This document shows, piece by piece, positions 9,564-18,839 of a stretch of 64,000 nucleotides of DNA (position 1 is its first letter; every line of letters starts with the position of its first letter). This stretch comes from Solimonas thermocellulolyticum (GTDB lineage Bacteria; Pseudomonadota; Gammaproteobacteria; Nevskiales; Nevskiaceae). Both the position numbers and the translations under genes were made by a program. The notes under the pieces were generated by a model that saw only the letters and a program-made list of their open reading frames with translations, was not told the DNA's origin and ran no database searches. The stretch lies in contig NZ_JBEPIJ010000006.1 of the NCBI RefSeq assembly GCF_040327995.1, positions 136,081 through 200,080 of the forward strand. Reading direction: 5' to 3'.

Positions 9564-11726
9564 CTAGCCGTGACCACCGGCGGCACCGGCTGCGGCGGCG
9601 CGCCGCGGGGACACCACGCGCCGCAGCTCTTGCACCAGCCAGCGCAGGAACTTGTAGCCGCCCAGAACGCCGAAGCGCGCCACGTCGCGCAAGGCGAGTA
9701 GCGGGCGATCGACCGCGCGCGCATCGCGCCACTTGAGCCAGGCATCGGCGCGGCCGTACAGGGCATTGACCATGGACATCTGCTGTTCGAGATTCATCTC
9801 GTCCCATTCCAGCGCGAGCAGGCCATGACCGACGCGGCGCACACGCCCGTCGAGCCAGACGTCCGAGCGCTGCGGAATCAGTACGACCTGCATCGGCGCC
9901 CCGGGTTCAGCGGCGAACCCCTCGGGCAGCGAGAGGGCGACGCCCGCATCGGACACGTCCAGCGTGTCGACCGGATAGACCGCCGTCGATCCGCGGCGCC
10001 GCAAGAGCGCCGGCAGGCGCACGCGCACACGCACCGCGCGGCGCACCTGGCGCTGCTCGGAGGCCACGGCCAGCGCGCAGCCGATGATCAAGAGGTTGTA
10101 GATCGTCCAGCCGACGTTGAGCAGCACGGTATCGGCGTGTTCGGTCTCGGTGAAAAAGCGCACCGCGCCCACGATCAGGCCCAGCACGTTGAGCAGGAAC
10201 AGAAAGTAGTAAGGCTTGGCGATGTCCTTGTCGAAGTAGTCGCGGTCGACGATGCCGCCCTTGGCGGTGACGTTGAACTTACCGAGTTTGGGGTTGATGA
10301 AGGCGAGCAACGTCGGCCACAGGATGAACATCGCCAGCACCGTCTCGTAGGCCTCGGACCAGAACGAGTGACGGAAGCGGCCCTGGACACGGCTGTTGGT
10401 GAGCGTACCCAGCACCACGTGCGGCGCGGCATGGGCGAGCACCATCCAGCCCTGCGCGGCGATGATGTCGGCCCCCAGCAACAGATAACCCAGCGGTGAG
10501 GTCAGAAAGATCAGCCGCGGCAGGCCGTAGAAGAAGTGCATCATCGCATTGGCGTAGCAGATGCGCTGACCCCACTTCAGCCCCTTCATCAGGAAGGGGT
10601 TGTCGATGCGGAAGATCTGCGCCATGCCGCGTGCCCAGCGGATGCGCTGTCCAACATGTGCCGACAGCGACTCGGTGGCCAGGCCCGCGGCCTGCGGAAT
10701 GGCGATGTAGGCGCTCTTCCAGCCACGCGCGTGCATGCGCAGCGAGGTGTGCGCGTCCTCGGTCACGGTCTCGGTGGCGATGCCGCCAATCTCTTCGAGC
10801 GCGGTGCGGCGCAGCACCGCGCAGGAGCCGCAGAAGAACGAGGCATCCCAAAAATCGTTGCCGTCCTGGATCAGGCCATAGAACAGCTCGCCCTCGTTGG
10901 GCACCTTGCGGAAGGTATTGAGATTGCGCTCGAAGGGATCCGGCGAGAAGAAATGGTGCGGCGTCTGTACCAGCGACACTTTCGGGTCGGCCAGCATGGT
11001 GCCGACGGTGAACTGCAGAAACGAACGCGTCGGGACGTGATCGCAGTCGAAGATCGCGATCAGCTCGCCGCTGGTTTTCTTCAGCGCGGCGTTGATGTTG
11101 CCGGCCTTGGCGTGCTTGTTGTCGGGCCGGGTGACGTGGGTGACCCCGACGCGCTCGCAAAACGCTCGGAACTCCTCGCGACGCCCATCGTCCAGCACGT
11201 AGATGCGCAGCTTGTCGCGCGGCCAGTCCAGCGCCAGCGCCGCGAGGATGGTCGGACGCACGACCTTGAGCGGCTCGTTATAGGTGGGGATGAAGACGTC
11301 CACCGTCGGCCACAACGCCGGATCATCCGGCAAGGGCACCGGCTTGCGGCCCAGCGGCCAGGCGGTCTGGATGAAACCGAACAACAGGATGAGATAGGCG
11401 TAGATCTCGGCAATGAGCAAGCCAGTGGCCAGGAACAGATCCCAGGCGTCGAACTGCGGACCGATCGGCAGCGTCTGGGTGATGCGCCAGTACAGGTAGC
11501 GGCTGCTCGCCAGCAGCGAGAGCACCATCAGGCCGATCAGGACTGAGCGGCGCTCGAACCGGCGCGCGATCAGGGCCGCGGCGATCATCAGCAGCCCGCA
11601 CAGCGCCTGCCATTCCAGGGTCAGCGGCGTAGTGACGACCACGTAGGCCGGCACCGCAGACAGGCCGATGAGGATCGGCCAGCTTAAGTCCAAAAGCCGC
11701 GGACGTCGGTGCTGCGACGCCGTCAT
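9564..11726 (-). CDS. bcsA: Cellulose synthase catalytic subunit BcsA with PilZ domain
   Basis: A 720-residue inner-membrane glycosyltransferase family 2 enzyme that polymerises UDP-glucose. Visible catalytic motifs: DDG at 179-181, DCD at 227-229, TED at 322-324 and QRIRW at 360-364. Membrane helices flank the GT domain (about 15-120 and 390-550). The C-terminal PilZ domain has RxxxR at 562-566 and DxSxxG at 590-595, the c-di-GMP binding residues, so synthesis should be gated by c-di-GMP. The C-terminus ends in an Ala/Gly-rich tail. It starts 5 bases after the stop of the upstream BcsP/R-like gene. Confidence 0.96.
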   Translation of the reverse strand: MTASQHRRPRLLDLSWPILIGLSAVPAYVVVTTPLTLEWQALCGLLMIAAALIARRFERRSVLIGLMVLSLLASSRYLYWRITQTLPIGPQFDAWDLFLATGLLIAEIYAYLILLFGFIQTAWPLGRKPVPLPDDPALWPTVDVFIPTYNEPLKVVRPTILAALALDWPRDKLRIYVLDDGRREEFRAFCERVGVTHVTRPDNKHAKAGNINAALKKTSGELIAIFDCDHVPTRSFLQFTVGTMLADPKVSLVQTPHHFFSPDPFERNLNTFRKVPNEGELFYGLIQDGNDFWDASFFCGSCAVLRRTALEEIGGIATETVTEDAHTSLRMHARGWKSAYIAIPQAAGLATESLSAHVGQRIRWARGMAQIFRIDNPFLMKGLKWGQRICYANAMMHFFYGLPRLIFLTSPLGYLLLGADIIAAQGWMVLAHAAPHVVLGTLTNSRVQGRFRHSFWSEAYETVLAMFILWPTLLAFINPKLGKFNVTAKGGIVDRDYFDKDIAKPYYFLFLLNVLGLIVGAVRFFTETEHADTVLLNVGWTIYNLLIIGCALAVASEQRQVRRAVRVRVRLPALLRRRGSTAVYPVDTLDVSDAGVALSLPEGFAAEPGAPMQVVLIPQRSDVWLDGRVRRVGHGLLALEWDEMNLEQQMSMVNALYGRADAWLKWRDARAVDRPLLALRDVARFGVLGGYKFLRWLVQELRRVVSPRRAAAAGAAGGHG

Positions 11727-11731
11727 GCGGC

Positions 11732-12214
11732 TCAGCTACGGCGCGGCGCGTGGGCCTCGAGTGCCGCGAAAACCTCTCGCAAGCTCTTGGGCTGGGGGCT
11801 GACGTCGGCGGTACACGCGGGGGCACGACCGGGCAGGTCGAGCCGCAGCGCGGGGGCACGCACGGCGCTGCCGATGGCCTGGCGGCGCAGGCGCTCGAAG
11901 GTGAAGCTCAAGGGGCTCGCGGCCGAGACACTACGCAGGCGCGGCGGCTCCACGGCCGTGGGAACGGGCGTGCCGCGCGCGGTGCTGGCCGCCGCGCCCG
12001 GCCCGTTCGCGGGCGGCGCCGGCGGGGTCGGCGACATCGGCGCGGCGGACGCGCCCGTTGGAGGGGATGCTGGGGCCGCCGGGGCAGCGGGGCCTGCCGA
12101 CGACACCACGGCTGGCTTGCGCGGTCCGAACTCGCGGTAGCGCATGCCGGACAGGCCCAGCTGGTTCACCAGCGAGCCGACATCGTCATACACGGGATCG
12201 GGTTGTCCGCTCAT
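11732..12214 (-). CDS. Proline-rich BcsP/BcsR-like protein
   Basis: A 160-residue protein between bcsD and bcsA. The N-terminus (DDVGSLVNQLGLSGMRYREF) resembles the short BcsR-type motif found at the start of accessory proteins in bcs operons; the middle (about 35-90) is an Ala/Pro-rich low-complexity linker, and the C-terminal part is basic. In many proteobacterial bcs operons a proline-rich protein of this kind (BcsP or BcsO) sits next to bcsA. The identity rests on position plus a 20-residue resemblance, so the name is tentative; a role in localising or tuning the synthase is inference. Confidence 0.6.
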   Translation of the reverse strand: MSGQPDPVYDDVGSLVNQLGLSGMRYREFGPRKPAVVSSAGPAAPAAPASPPTGASAAPMSPTPPAPPANGPGAAASTARGTPVPTAVEPPRLRSVSAASPLSFTFERLRRQAIGSAVRAPALRLDLPGRAPACTADVSPQPKSLREVFAALEAHAPRRS

Positions 12215-12229
12215 GATGTGCTCCCCAAA

Positions 12230-12733
12230 CTACTGCGCAAAGCTCGACTCGTGGGCAAGTCTGAAGCGCATCACCTCCGACGGCAAGGATCCCCCGAGGA
12301 TCTGCCGCACGTCGAGACGCTCACCCGCGCCGAGCTGGCGCATCCATTCCGCATACATACCTTCGAAAAACGCCGGCGCCCAGCCCTGCACGCCCTCGCC
12401 GAAACAGCGCTCCAACGGGGCGCAACCGTGGAGAATATCGACCGCCCCCGGCGTTTCCTCCACCTGCATCCAGCCCCAGTCCAGCCGCTCCAGGGTGTCG
12501 TTGGCAAAGGCTTCGAACTCGGCCAGCGTGCGCACCTCGCCGATCGAGTGCTGCGCCGCCAGACGCCGTCCCGCCATGTACGCCAAGGCCCGCAACTGGT
12601 CTTCCGGCACCTGGGACTGCAGCTCCGCCGACAGGGCGCGCACCAACGGCTCGACGGTCTCGGCCGGGCGGCGGCGCAGCAGATACTCAATGCTGCGGGG
12701 ATCCATGTTCAGGCGGCGATTCGACTCAGGCAT
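12230..12733 (-). CDS. bcsD: Cellulose synthase subunit D (BcsD/AcsD)
   Basis: A 167-residue cytoplasmic protein. The segments LERLDWGWMQVEE and WAPAFFEGMYAEWM line up with INWGYVKL and WLAPVLEGLYGRWI of Komagataeibacter BcsD, the octameric ring subunit linked to ordering of cellulose ribbons. This places the operon in the type with bcsD rather than the E. coli bcsEFG type. It is the first gene of the operon, with GAGGAG five bases before ATG 12733; an alternative ATG lies nine codons later. Only 41 bases separate its start from the divergent lipoprotein gene. Confidence 0.8.
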   Translation of the reverse strand: MPESNRRLNMDPRSIEYLLRRRPAETVEPLVRALSAELQSQVPEDQLRALAYMAGRRLAAQHSIGEVRTLAEFEAFANDTLERLDWGWMQVEETPGAVDILHGCAPLERCFGEGVQGWAPAFFEGMYAEWMRQLGAGERLDVRQILGGSLPSEVMRFRLAHESSFAQ

Positions 12734-12774
12734 ACTGCTCCTCGTCCCGGTATTCTCCTACAACTGTAATCGAA

Positions 12775-13635
12775 ATGTGTGGATTACTCGTGGATGGTCC
12801 GCGTGTTCGAGGGCTGCAGGTGCGCCTTGGCGCCGCCGCCGCGCTGGCGGCCGTGGTCGGTGCCTGTGGCTCGCAGATCGACGCCCTCGACGTACCTGTC
12901 GTGCGCCCACCGAGTCCGGCGCCGGCGGGGATCTATGGCGGCACGCTGAGCTCGGTCGCGGACGATCGCACCCTCGCCGTCACCGCGCTGGTCAGCCCCG
13001 AACGCATCTTCGCCTTCGATGAAGACGGTGAGCTGATCGCGAGCGGCCGCTACGAGACCAGTGGGCGGGACCTGAACTGGCAGGCTCGCGGCTTTCAGCG
13101 CCGCGAGGCACCGCCCGCCGGCGACGACGGCGAGGCGCCGGGGGACACGCCAGCCCCGGGCGAGACGGTGCGCAGACTCGCGATCACTGCCACGGGCGGC
13201 TTCGACCCCGAGGCGCGCATCCTGATGAGTTATGCCGCCAGCGTCGAAGGTGAAAGCGACGTCATCGACAGCGGCAACATCTCCTGGAGTTATGCCCGGG
13301 CACAGTACGAACGGCGCTCCGACCTGCCACTGGTCGCCGGCACCTGGGTCAACGAGGACAACTTCGGCACCGCGACCGCGAGCTTCAGCATCAGCGAGGG
13401 CGGCGATCTGTTCGGCCAGGATGCCGACGGCTGCAACTACAGCGGGCGCCTGTCGCTGATCGACCAAAAGTTCAACCTCTACGGTGCCTCCTTGCGCATC
13501 CAGTGCAGCGGCACGCCGTCGCCGCGGCTCGAATCCGGCCTCGCCACGCTGCGCCGCGCCGGGACCGACGAGATGCTGGTCATCGTCACCACCAGCGCCA
13601 GCAGCGCCACGCTGCTGCGCCTCAATCCGGGGTGA
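12775..13635 (+). CDS. Putative lipoprotein, unknown function
   Basis: Up to 286 residues. The hydrophobic stretch LGAAAALAAVVGACGSQ is a lipoprotein signal with Cys 31 (counted from ATG 12775). A GTG at 12820 with GAGG upstream would give a more normal 16-residue signal and is probably the true start. The mature part has two similar beta-rich halves containing GIYGGTLSSVADDRTLAVTA and GTWVNEDNFGTATASFSI, each ending in short repeats of small residues, hinting at a duplicated domain. The family is not recognised. It is divergent from bcsD and converges with the DUF3014 gene, overlapping it by 14 bases. Confidence 0.7.
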   Translation: MCGLLVDGPRVRGLQVRLGAAAALAAVVGACGSQIDALDVPVVRPPSPAPAGIYGGTLSSVADDRTLAVTALVSPERIFAFDEDGELIASGRYETSGRDLNWQARGFQRREAPPAGDDGEAPGDTPAPGETVRRLAITATGGFDPEARILMSYAASVEGESDVIDSGNISWSYARAQYERRSDLPLVAGTWVNEDNFGTATASFSISEGGDLFGQDADGCNYSGRLSLIDQKFNLYGASLRIQCSGTPSPRLESGLATLRRAGTDEMLVIVTTSASSATLLRLNPG

Positions 13636-14476
13636 ACCCGGTTTTGCCGCTGTCCACGGCGCCACGCGCGAGGATCTCGGCGCGGATCGCGGCGAGTTTG
13701 CGCTGCACCGTCTCGGCATGGGCCGGCCCCATGCGGATCAGGGTTTTCTGCCCCCACGAACGGTTCTCGAGCCGTGGATCGGCGAAGGTGTAGAGCACCT
13801 TGGGCCGCAACAGTTGCACCGGCGGCTCGACCGGCGGCATGGCGACGAGGTGGTCGATGACCGCGATCACGCGCTCGTTGAAGTCCCCTCGCGGATAGCC
13901 GAGCTCCCGATACGCGCGCTGGAATAGCGGGTAGTAGCGCAGATAGCCGTCGACCAAGGTGCCGGCGTCCACCGCATCGAGGGCGGAAACGAAGGCGTCG
14001 TAGCGTTCATAGTTGCGCGCGCTGAGCACGTAGAGCCGCTCGCCGAGCGGCTCGACCGCGAGCGGGCCTTGCACGTGGACCAGCGGACGGTGCTTGAGGC
14101 GCACCGGCTCGCGATCGAGGCTGTCGACGGTGGCGACGATGTGTCGCACCAGCCGATTGGGAATCAGAAAGGCCTCGACCGGACCGGTGCCGAAGCTGCG
14201 CTCCAGCATGGCGCGCAGCAGCGCGTCGGAATCGTCCAGCGGCGGCAGCGCAGCGGCCGCCTGCGGCGCGGATGCAGCGCGGTCGATCGCGGTCGGCGGC
14301 TCGGCAACGGGGTACTCGGCGCCCTGCGACGTGCCCGCGTCCGCCGGCGACGGGCTCGCGGTCGCAACCGGCGGCGCGAAGTGCTGCGGCGGCCGGTCGC
14401 GGAACCAGTACCAGACGCCACCCACGACCCCTGCCAAGAGCGCGATCACCACCGCGATGCGAGTGCCTTTGCTCAT
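13622..14476 (-). CDS. DUF3014 family protein, single-pass membrane anchored
   Basis: A 284-residue protein with an N-terminal membrane helix (IAVVIALLAGVVGGVWYWF), an Ala/Pro linker to about residue 75, then a globular domain with IPNRLVRHIVATVDSL, RYDAFVSALDAVDAG and YPLFQRAYRELGYPRGDF, which is the DUF3014 pattern. The domain should face the periplasm. Function is unknown in the family. It runs alone, converging with the lipoprotein gene and divergent from the P450 gene. Confidence 0.8.
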   Translation of the reverse strand: MSKGTRIAVVIALLAGVVGGVWYWFRDRPPQHFAPPVATASPSPADAGTSQGAEYPVAEPPTAIDRAASAPQAAAALPPLDDSDALLRAMLERSFGTGPVEAFLIPNRLVRHIVATVDSLDREPVRLKHRPLVHVQGPLAVEPLGERLYVLSARNYERYDAFVSALDAVDAGTLVDGYLRYYPLFQRAYRELGYPRGDFNERVIAVIDHLVAMPPVEPPVQLLRPKVLYTFADPRLENRSWGQKTLIRMGPAHAETVQRKLAAIRAEILARGAVDSGKTGFTPD

Positions 14477-14694
14477 GTCCGTCCGTGCTTACTCGTGCCG
14501 ATGCCTGGTGCGCGCCGCTATGGACCCCACCAGGCGCGCTGCCGCGGCAGTTTCCCACAGATAAGGGGGCGACGCGAAAACCGCGCGTCATCCACACGGG
14601 TGAGTCCGCCGCGGCGCCGCCCTGCTACAACCTGCACCGATTATCGAAACGCCTTCTCGAAATTCGAGCGAGGCCCCACACGGAGACGCGCCGC

Positions 14695-16062
14695 ATGACA
14701 TCCGCCGCCCCCGCGCTGCCCCTACGTCCCACGCCGCAGGTCCCCGGTCTGCCGCTGCTCGGCAACGTGCTCGACATGGCCAGGGACCCGGCCCGCTTTT
14801 TCCTGCAGTGCTATCGCAAGTACGGCCCGGTGTGCCGACTCAAGGTGCTGGGTCAGCGTTACGTGCTGATCGCCGGGGTCGAGGCCGCGAACTTCCTCGG
14901 CACGCGCGAAGGCAAGGAGTGCCTGCGCTCCAAGGAGTTCTGGGAAGGTCTGGTGCAGGAATACGGCGCCACGCGCGTGCTCACCGGCTCCGACGGCGAG
15001 GCGCACAAGCAGTTGCGCGACATCATGCGCCACGGCTACTCCAAGGAGTCCATCAAGGGCCGCTACAACGAGCTCGTCGACATCACCGACAAGGCGCTCC
15101 AGCGCGACTGGCCGGTCGGCACCGAAGTGCCGGTTCTGCAGGCGATGCAGTACCTGGTCGTCGACCAGCTCGGCACCATCCTGACCGGCGCCGCGCCGCT
15201 GGAGTACGTCAAAGACATCCGCATCACCATCCTGCACATCCTCAACGTGCTGGTGACGCGCCAGCGGCCGAAGATCCTGCTCAAGCGCCCGGTCTACAAA
15301 AAGGCCAAGGCGCGCGTGTTCGAGCTAGGCTACAAGATGATCGAGCAGGCCAAGGCGCGCTACGGCAAGGTGCCGCAGGGCGAGCGCAACCTGATCGACG
15401 ACATCTACGCCGCCCACGTCGAAACCCCTGAGGTGATGCCGGCGTCCGATCTGATCGTCTCGCTGACGGGTCCCTACGTCGCCGGTCTGGACACCGTCGC
15501 CAACACGATCTCCGCGGTGGTTTACTGCGTGCTCAAGCATCCCGAGGTCAAGGCGCGCGTCCTCGCCGAGGTCGACGCGCTGTTCGCCAAGGGGCCGATC
15601 AACGAAGAGACCTTCATGAAGGAGCTGCCGGCCCTCAACGGCGCGATCATGGAGACCATGCGGCTGTATCCGATCGCGGTCGCGCAAATGCGCACGGCGA
15701 CCAAGGACTTCGTCTTCGAAGGACACCAGATCTACGCGGGCGAGATGATCTACATCGGCACCTCGGTGCCGCATTTCATGGGCGAGTACTGGCCCGAGCC
15801 GGAGAAGTTCGACATCGACCGTTACGCCAAGGGCCGTGCCGAGCACATGCAGCCGGGCGTCTACTCACCCTACGGCCGCGGCCCGCACACCTGTCTCGGT
15901 AAGAGCCTCGCCGAGGTGCAGATGGCGATCTCGATGGCGCGCATCTTCCACAAGCTCGACATGGAGTTGGAGTCGCCCGACTACGTGCTCAAGACCAAGA
16001 CCGCACCGACGCCGGGGCCGGCCAACGACTTCAAGGTGCGGGTCAAGGGGCTGCGTCACTGA
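14695..16062 (+). CDS. Cytochrome P450 monooxygenase
   Basis: A 455-residue soluble-type P450. The oxygen-binding I-helix motif AGLDT is at 263-267, the K-helix ExxR at 320-323 (ETMR), and the haem loop YGRGPHTCLG has the haem-ligand Cys 400, with Tyr in place of the usual Phe at the start of the loop. The proline-rich PGLPLLGNVLDM start is like eukaryotic-type (microsomal-like) P450s found in hydrocarbon and steroid degraders. No ferredoxin or reductase gene is adjacent, so electron partners must be encoded elsewhere. Substrate cannot be told. ATG 14695 follows a GGAG about 10 bases upstream. Confidence 0.93.
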   Translation: MTSAAPALPLRPTPQVPGLPLLGNVLDMARDPARFFLQCYRKYGPVCRLKVLGQRYVLIAGVEAANFLGTREGKECLRSKEFWEGLVQEYGATRVLTGSDGEAHKQLRDIMRHGYSKESIKGRYNELVDITDKALQRDWPVGTEVPVLQAMQYLVVDQLGTILTGAAPLEYVKDIRITILHILNVLVTRQRPKILLKRPVYKKAKARVFELGYKMIEQAKARYGKVPQGERNLIDDIYAAHVETPEVMPASDLIVSLTGPYVAGLDTVANTISAVVYCVLKHPEVKARVLAEVDALFAKGPINEETFMKELPALNGAIMETMRLYPIAVAQMRTATKDFVFEGHQIYAGEMIYIGTSVPHFMGEYWPEPEKFDIDRYAKGRAEHMQPGVYSPYGRGPHTCLGKSLAEVQMAISMARIFHKLDMELESPDYVLKTKTAPTPGPANDFKVRVKGLRH

Positions 16063-16188
16063 CGCCAGCCGCAGACCGCACGGCTGCGGCCGACGACTCG
16101 GATCGGTTGCGTCCGCGTCGTCGCGGACCCTGTTGCGGCCACGCCCAGCCTTGGATCTTCGCCGCCGAGGGCCACAATCGTCGGGCAA

Positions 16189-16216
16189 CGAAAAACCGCG
16201 GCACGAGGCCGCGGTT
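16189..16216 (-). terminator. Rho-independent terminator of the cold shock gene
   Basis: Read on the minus strand: a 9-bp perfect stem (arms 16208-16216 and 16194-16202) with a 5-base loop, followed by a T-run (A-run 16191-16195 on the plus strand). It lies 23 bases beyond the stop of the cold shock gene. Confidence 0.85.
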
Positions 16217-16238
16217 CCTTGTGCAGCGGGTGCGGACT

Positions 16239-16451
16239 TTAGATCGCGCGGATCTGCGTCGCCTGCATGCCCTTGGGGCCGCGCTGCGGCTTGAACTCCA
16301 CGCGCTGGCCTTCGGTAAGGGTCTTGAAGCCCGTGCCCTGGATCTCCTTGAAGTGCGCGAAAAGATCTTCGCCACCCCCGGTGGGGGTGATGAAGCCGAA
16401 GCCCTTGGCTTCGTTGAACCACTTCACGGTGCCGGTGGAAACATTGCTCAT
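16239..16451 (-). CDS. Cold shock domain protein (CspA family)
   Basis: A 70-residue single OB-fold protein. RNP1 (KGFGFITP) and RNP2-like (DLFAHF) motifs are both present, and the full CspA length is intact (GTVKWFNEAKGFGFI to the C-terminus). It binds single-stranded RNA/DNA and acts as an RNA chaperone. AAGGA lies about 8 bases before ATG 16451. A 215-base upstream region, free of genes, separates it from the slipin gene and can hold a promoter and a long structured leader as in other csp genes. A clear terminator follows. Confidence 0.95.
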   Translation of the reverse strand: MSNVSTGTVKWFNEAKGFGFITPTGGGEDLFAHFKEIQGTGFKTLTEGQRVEFKPQRGPKGMQATQIRAI

Positions 16452-16666
16452 GGATACATTCCTTGGATTGAAGTAAAGAACAGGCTCGCCCGCCTGCAGG
16501 GTGCATGCGATCAAGGAAGGCATCAGGAGGCAACGTGCCGGCCTAACGATGGCCGCGCAACCACTCGGTGTCTATGGCTTGAAACGACTGCGGCGCGCAC
16601 TCTACGCGAAAGCAAGGCCGCTGTCGAATTCCTGGTACGGGCGACGCGAAAGCCGCACCCGCGCCG

Positions 16667-17419
16667 TCATTCACGGCCGCGCTTGCTCAACCATGGTGTG
16701 ATCAGGTCCAACGGCAGCGGAAACACGATCGTCGAGTTCTTCTCGCCGGCGACGTCGATGAGGGTCTGCAGGTAGCGCAGTTGCAGCGCCTGCGGCTCCT
16801 TGGCCAGCTCGCTGGCCGCCTCGCGCAGCTTGACCGCGGCTTGATACTCGCCTTCGGCGTGGATGATCTTGGCGCGGCGCACGCGCTCGGCCTCGGCCTG
16901 GCGCGCAATCGCGCGGATCATGCTCTCGTCGAGGTCCACATGCTTGATCTCGACGTTGGCGACCTTCACGCCCCAGGCGTCGGTGGCCTTGTCGAGGATC
17001 TCCTGCAGGTCGCGATTGAGCGCATCGCGCTCGGTCAGCATCTCGTCCAGCTCGTGGCGGCCGAGCACCGAGCGCAGCGTCGTCTGCGCGAGCTGGCTGG
17101 TGGCCTCGTAGTACTGCGCGACCTGCAGCACCGCCTTGGCCGGATCGACGACGCGGAAGTACAGCACGGCATTTACCTTGACCGAGACGTTGTCGCGCGA
17201 GATCACGTCCTGCGGCGGCACGTCCATGACCACGGTGCGCAGGTCCACGCGCAGCATCTGCTGGATCACCGGAAACACGTAAATCAGGCCCGGTCCGCGC
17301 GTCGCCGTGTAGCGGCCGAAGGTGAGCACGACGCCGCGCTCGTACTCGTTGAGAATCTTGATGCCGGCGACGATCAGGCCGATGACGACGGCGATGAGGG
17401 CTCCACTCAGTCCGAGCAT
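16667..17419 (-). CDS. Slipin/stomatin-like SPFH protein
   Basis: A 250-residue membrane protein: N-terminal membrane helix (LIAVVIGLIVAGIKIL), then SPFH/band-7 domain with NEYERGVVLTFGRY, DVISRDNVSVKVNAVLYF and a coiled region EAERVRRAKIIHAEGEYQAA typical of prokaryotic slipins. It lies 22 bases after the NfeD-type protease gene, the usual pairing in which NfeD cleaves the slipin C-terminus or works with it in membrane microdomains. A trailing hydrophobic patch (STIVFPLPLDLITPWL) resembles the proteolytic target region of PH1511-type slipins. Confidence 0.93.
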   Translation of the reverse strand: MLGLSGALIAVVIGLIVAGIKILNEYERGVVLTFGRYTATRGPGLIYVFPVIQQMLRVDLRTVVMDVPPQDVISRDNVSVKVNAVLYFRVVDPAKAVLQVAQYYEATSQLAQTTLRSVLGRHELDEMLTERDALNRDLQEILDKATDAWGVKVANVEIKHVDLDESMIRAIARQAEAERVRRAKIIHAEGEYQAAVKLREAASELAKEPQALQLRYLQTLIDVAGEKNSTIVFPLPLDLITPWLSKRGRE

Positions 17420-17441
17420 GGTGTTCTCCTGGTTGGTGGAT

Positions 17442-18785
17442 TCAGTTCACGGGTTCGACCTCGAGCCACAGGCCGTCGCGGCGAATGACGCGCACGCGCT
17501 GCCCCTTGGTCAGCGGATGCGTCGTGCGCACGCGCCAGCGCTCGCCGGCGAACTCGACCCAGCCTTCGGACTCGAAAGCCTCGAGCGCGACGGCATGCTG
17601 GCCGGCAAAGCCGCCGTCGCCGGTGACCACCGGCGCACGCCGCGCGCGCCACAGCAGGAACAGGGTGATGCCGAGCAACGCGACGGCCGACACGGCGATG
17701 CCGGCGATGACCCCGAGGTTCACCGCGTAACCGGGCACGTCGGCGTCCATCAGCAGAATCGAGCCGAACACGAAAGCCACCGCACCGCCGATGCCGAGCA
17801 CGCCCAAGCTCGGCGCCAGCGCCTCGGCCACCATCAACGCCACGCCGAGCAGAATCAGCGCGAGACCCACGTAGTTCACCGGCAACATCTGGAAGGCGTA
17901 CAGCGCCAGCAACAGGCTGATCGCGCCGACGATGCCGGGCACCAGCGCGCCGGGGCTGTAACCTTCGAGCAGCAGCCCGTAGATGCCGATCAGCATCAGC
18001 ACGTAGGCGACGGTGGGATTGGTCAGCACGCTCAAGAGCCGAATGCGCCAGTCCGCCTCGATGGTCTCGACGCGCAGACCCGCGGTGCGCAGCGTCTGCT
18101 CGCCGGCTGCGGTGTGCACGCGGCGGCCGTCGGCCGCCTGCAACAGCTCGGCGACATCGGCGGCGATCAGCTCGACCACGTTCTGCGCCTGTGCCTGACT
18201 CGCCGAAAGCGACGCGCCCTCGCGCACCGCGGATTCGGCCCAGTCGGTATTGCGCCCGCGCTGCTCGGCCAGACCGCGGATGTAGGCGACCGCGTCGTTG
18301 ATCACCTTGGCCTGCCCGGCGTCGTGCGGCGGCTCGGCGGTCTTGGTGTCGCCGTCCTCCCCCGGCTCGCGGCGCTCGTCGCGCGCGCCCGGCAGCGGCC
18401 ACGAGCCGCCGACCGGCACCGGCGTCGCCGCCCCCAGATTCGTCGCCGGCGCCATCGCCGCGAGATGCGTCGCGTAGAGGATGTAAGTGCCGGCGCTGGC
18501 CGCCCGCGCGCCACCGGGACCGACCCAGCCGATCACCGGAATCGGCGAGGCGAGGATGCCGCGGATGATGTCGCGCATCGCGCTGTCGAGCCCGCCCGGG
18601 GTGTCGATACGCAGCACCAGCGCCTGCGCGCCGCCATCGACCGCGCGGGCATGGGCTTTCTCGAAATGCGCGCTGCTGGCCGGGCCAATCGCGCCGTCGA
18701 TCTCGACCAGCGCGACGTAGGAAGCCTGCGCCGCCGAACTGCATACGGCCGCAACAAATCCGGCGATGGCCAGCCACCGGTGCAT
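17442..18785 (-). CDS. NfeD-family membrane serine protease (ClpP-like)
   Basis: A 447-residue protein: signal peptide, a ClpP-class domain with Ser 97 (GARAASAGTYI) and Lys 160 (GQAKVINDAVAYIRGLA) as the serine-lysine dyad, a variable acidic insert at about 135-155, then four to five membrane helices and a C-terminal NfeD OB-fold (EGWVEFAGERWRVRT). The start at 18785 gives a clean signal peptide; an ATG 11 codons upstream is less likely. With the slipin downstream it forms the NfeD/slipin membrane quality-control pair. Confidence 0.92.
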   Translation of the reverse strand: MHRWLAIAGFVAAVCSSAAQASYVALVEIDGAIGPASSAHFEKAHARAVDGGAQALVLRIDTPGGLDSAMRDIIRGILASPIPVIGWVGPGGARAASAGTYILYATHLAAMAPATNLGAATPVPVGGSWPLPGARDERREPGEDGDTKTAEPPHDAGQAKVINDAVAYIRGLAEQRGRNTDWAESAVREGASLSASQAQAQNVVELIAADVAELLQAADGRRVHTAAGEQTLRTAGLRVETIEADWRIRLLSVLTNPTVAYVLMLIGIYGLLLEGYSPGALVPGIVGAISLLLALYAFQMLPVNYVGLALILLGVALMVAEALAPSLGVLGIGGAVAFVFGSILLMDADVPGYAVNLGVIAGIAVSAVALLGITLFLLWRARRAPVVTGDGGFAGQHAVALEAFESEGWVEFAGERWRVRTTHPLTKGQRVRVIRRDGLWLEVEPVN

Positions 18786-18839
18786 GACCCGCAGTATACG
18801 CCGCGTGCGCGCCGCCACACACGGCGCAGGGGTGGCCCC

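Noticed and set aside
14588..14596. TCATCCACA, one base from a DnaA box
   Set aside because: A single imperfect copy with no cluster, no AT-rich unwinding region and no dnaA or dnaN nearby.
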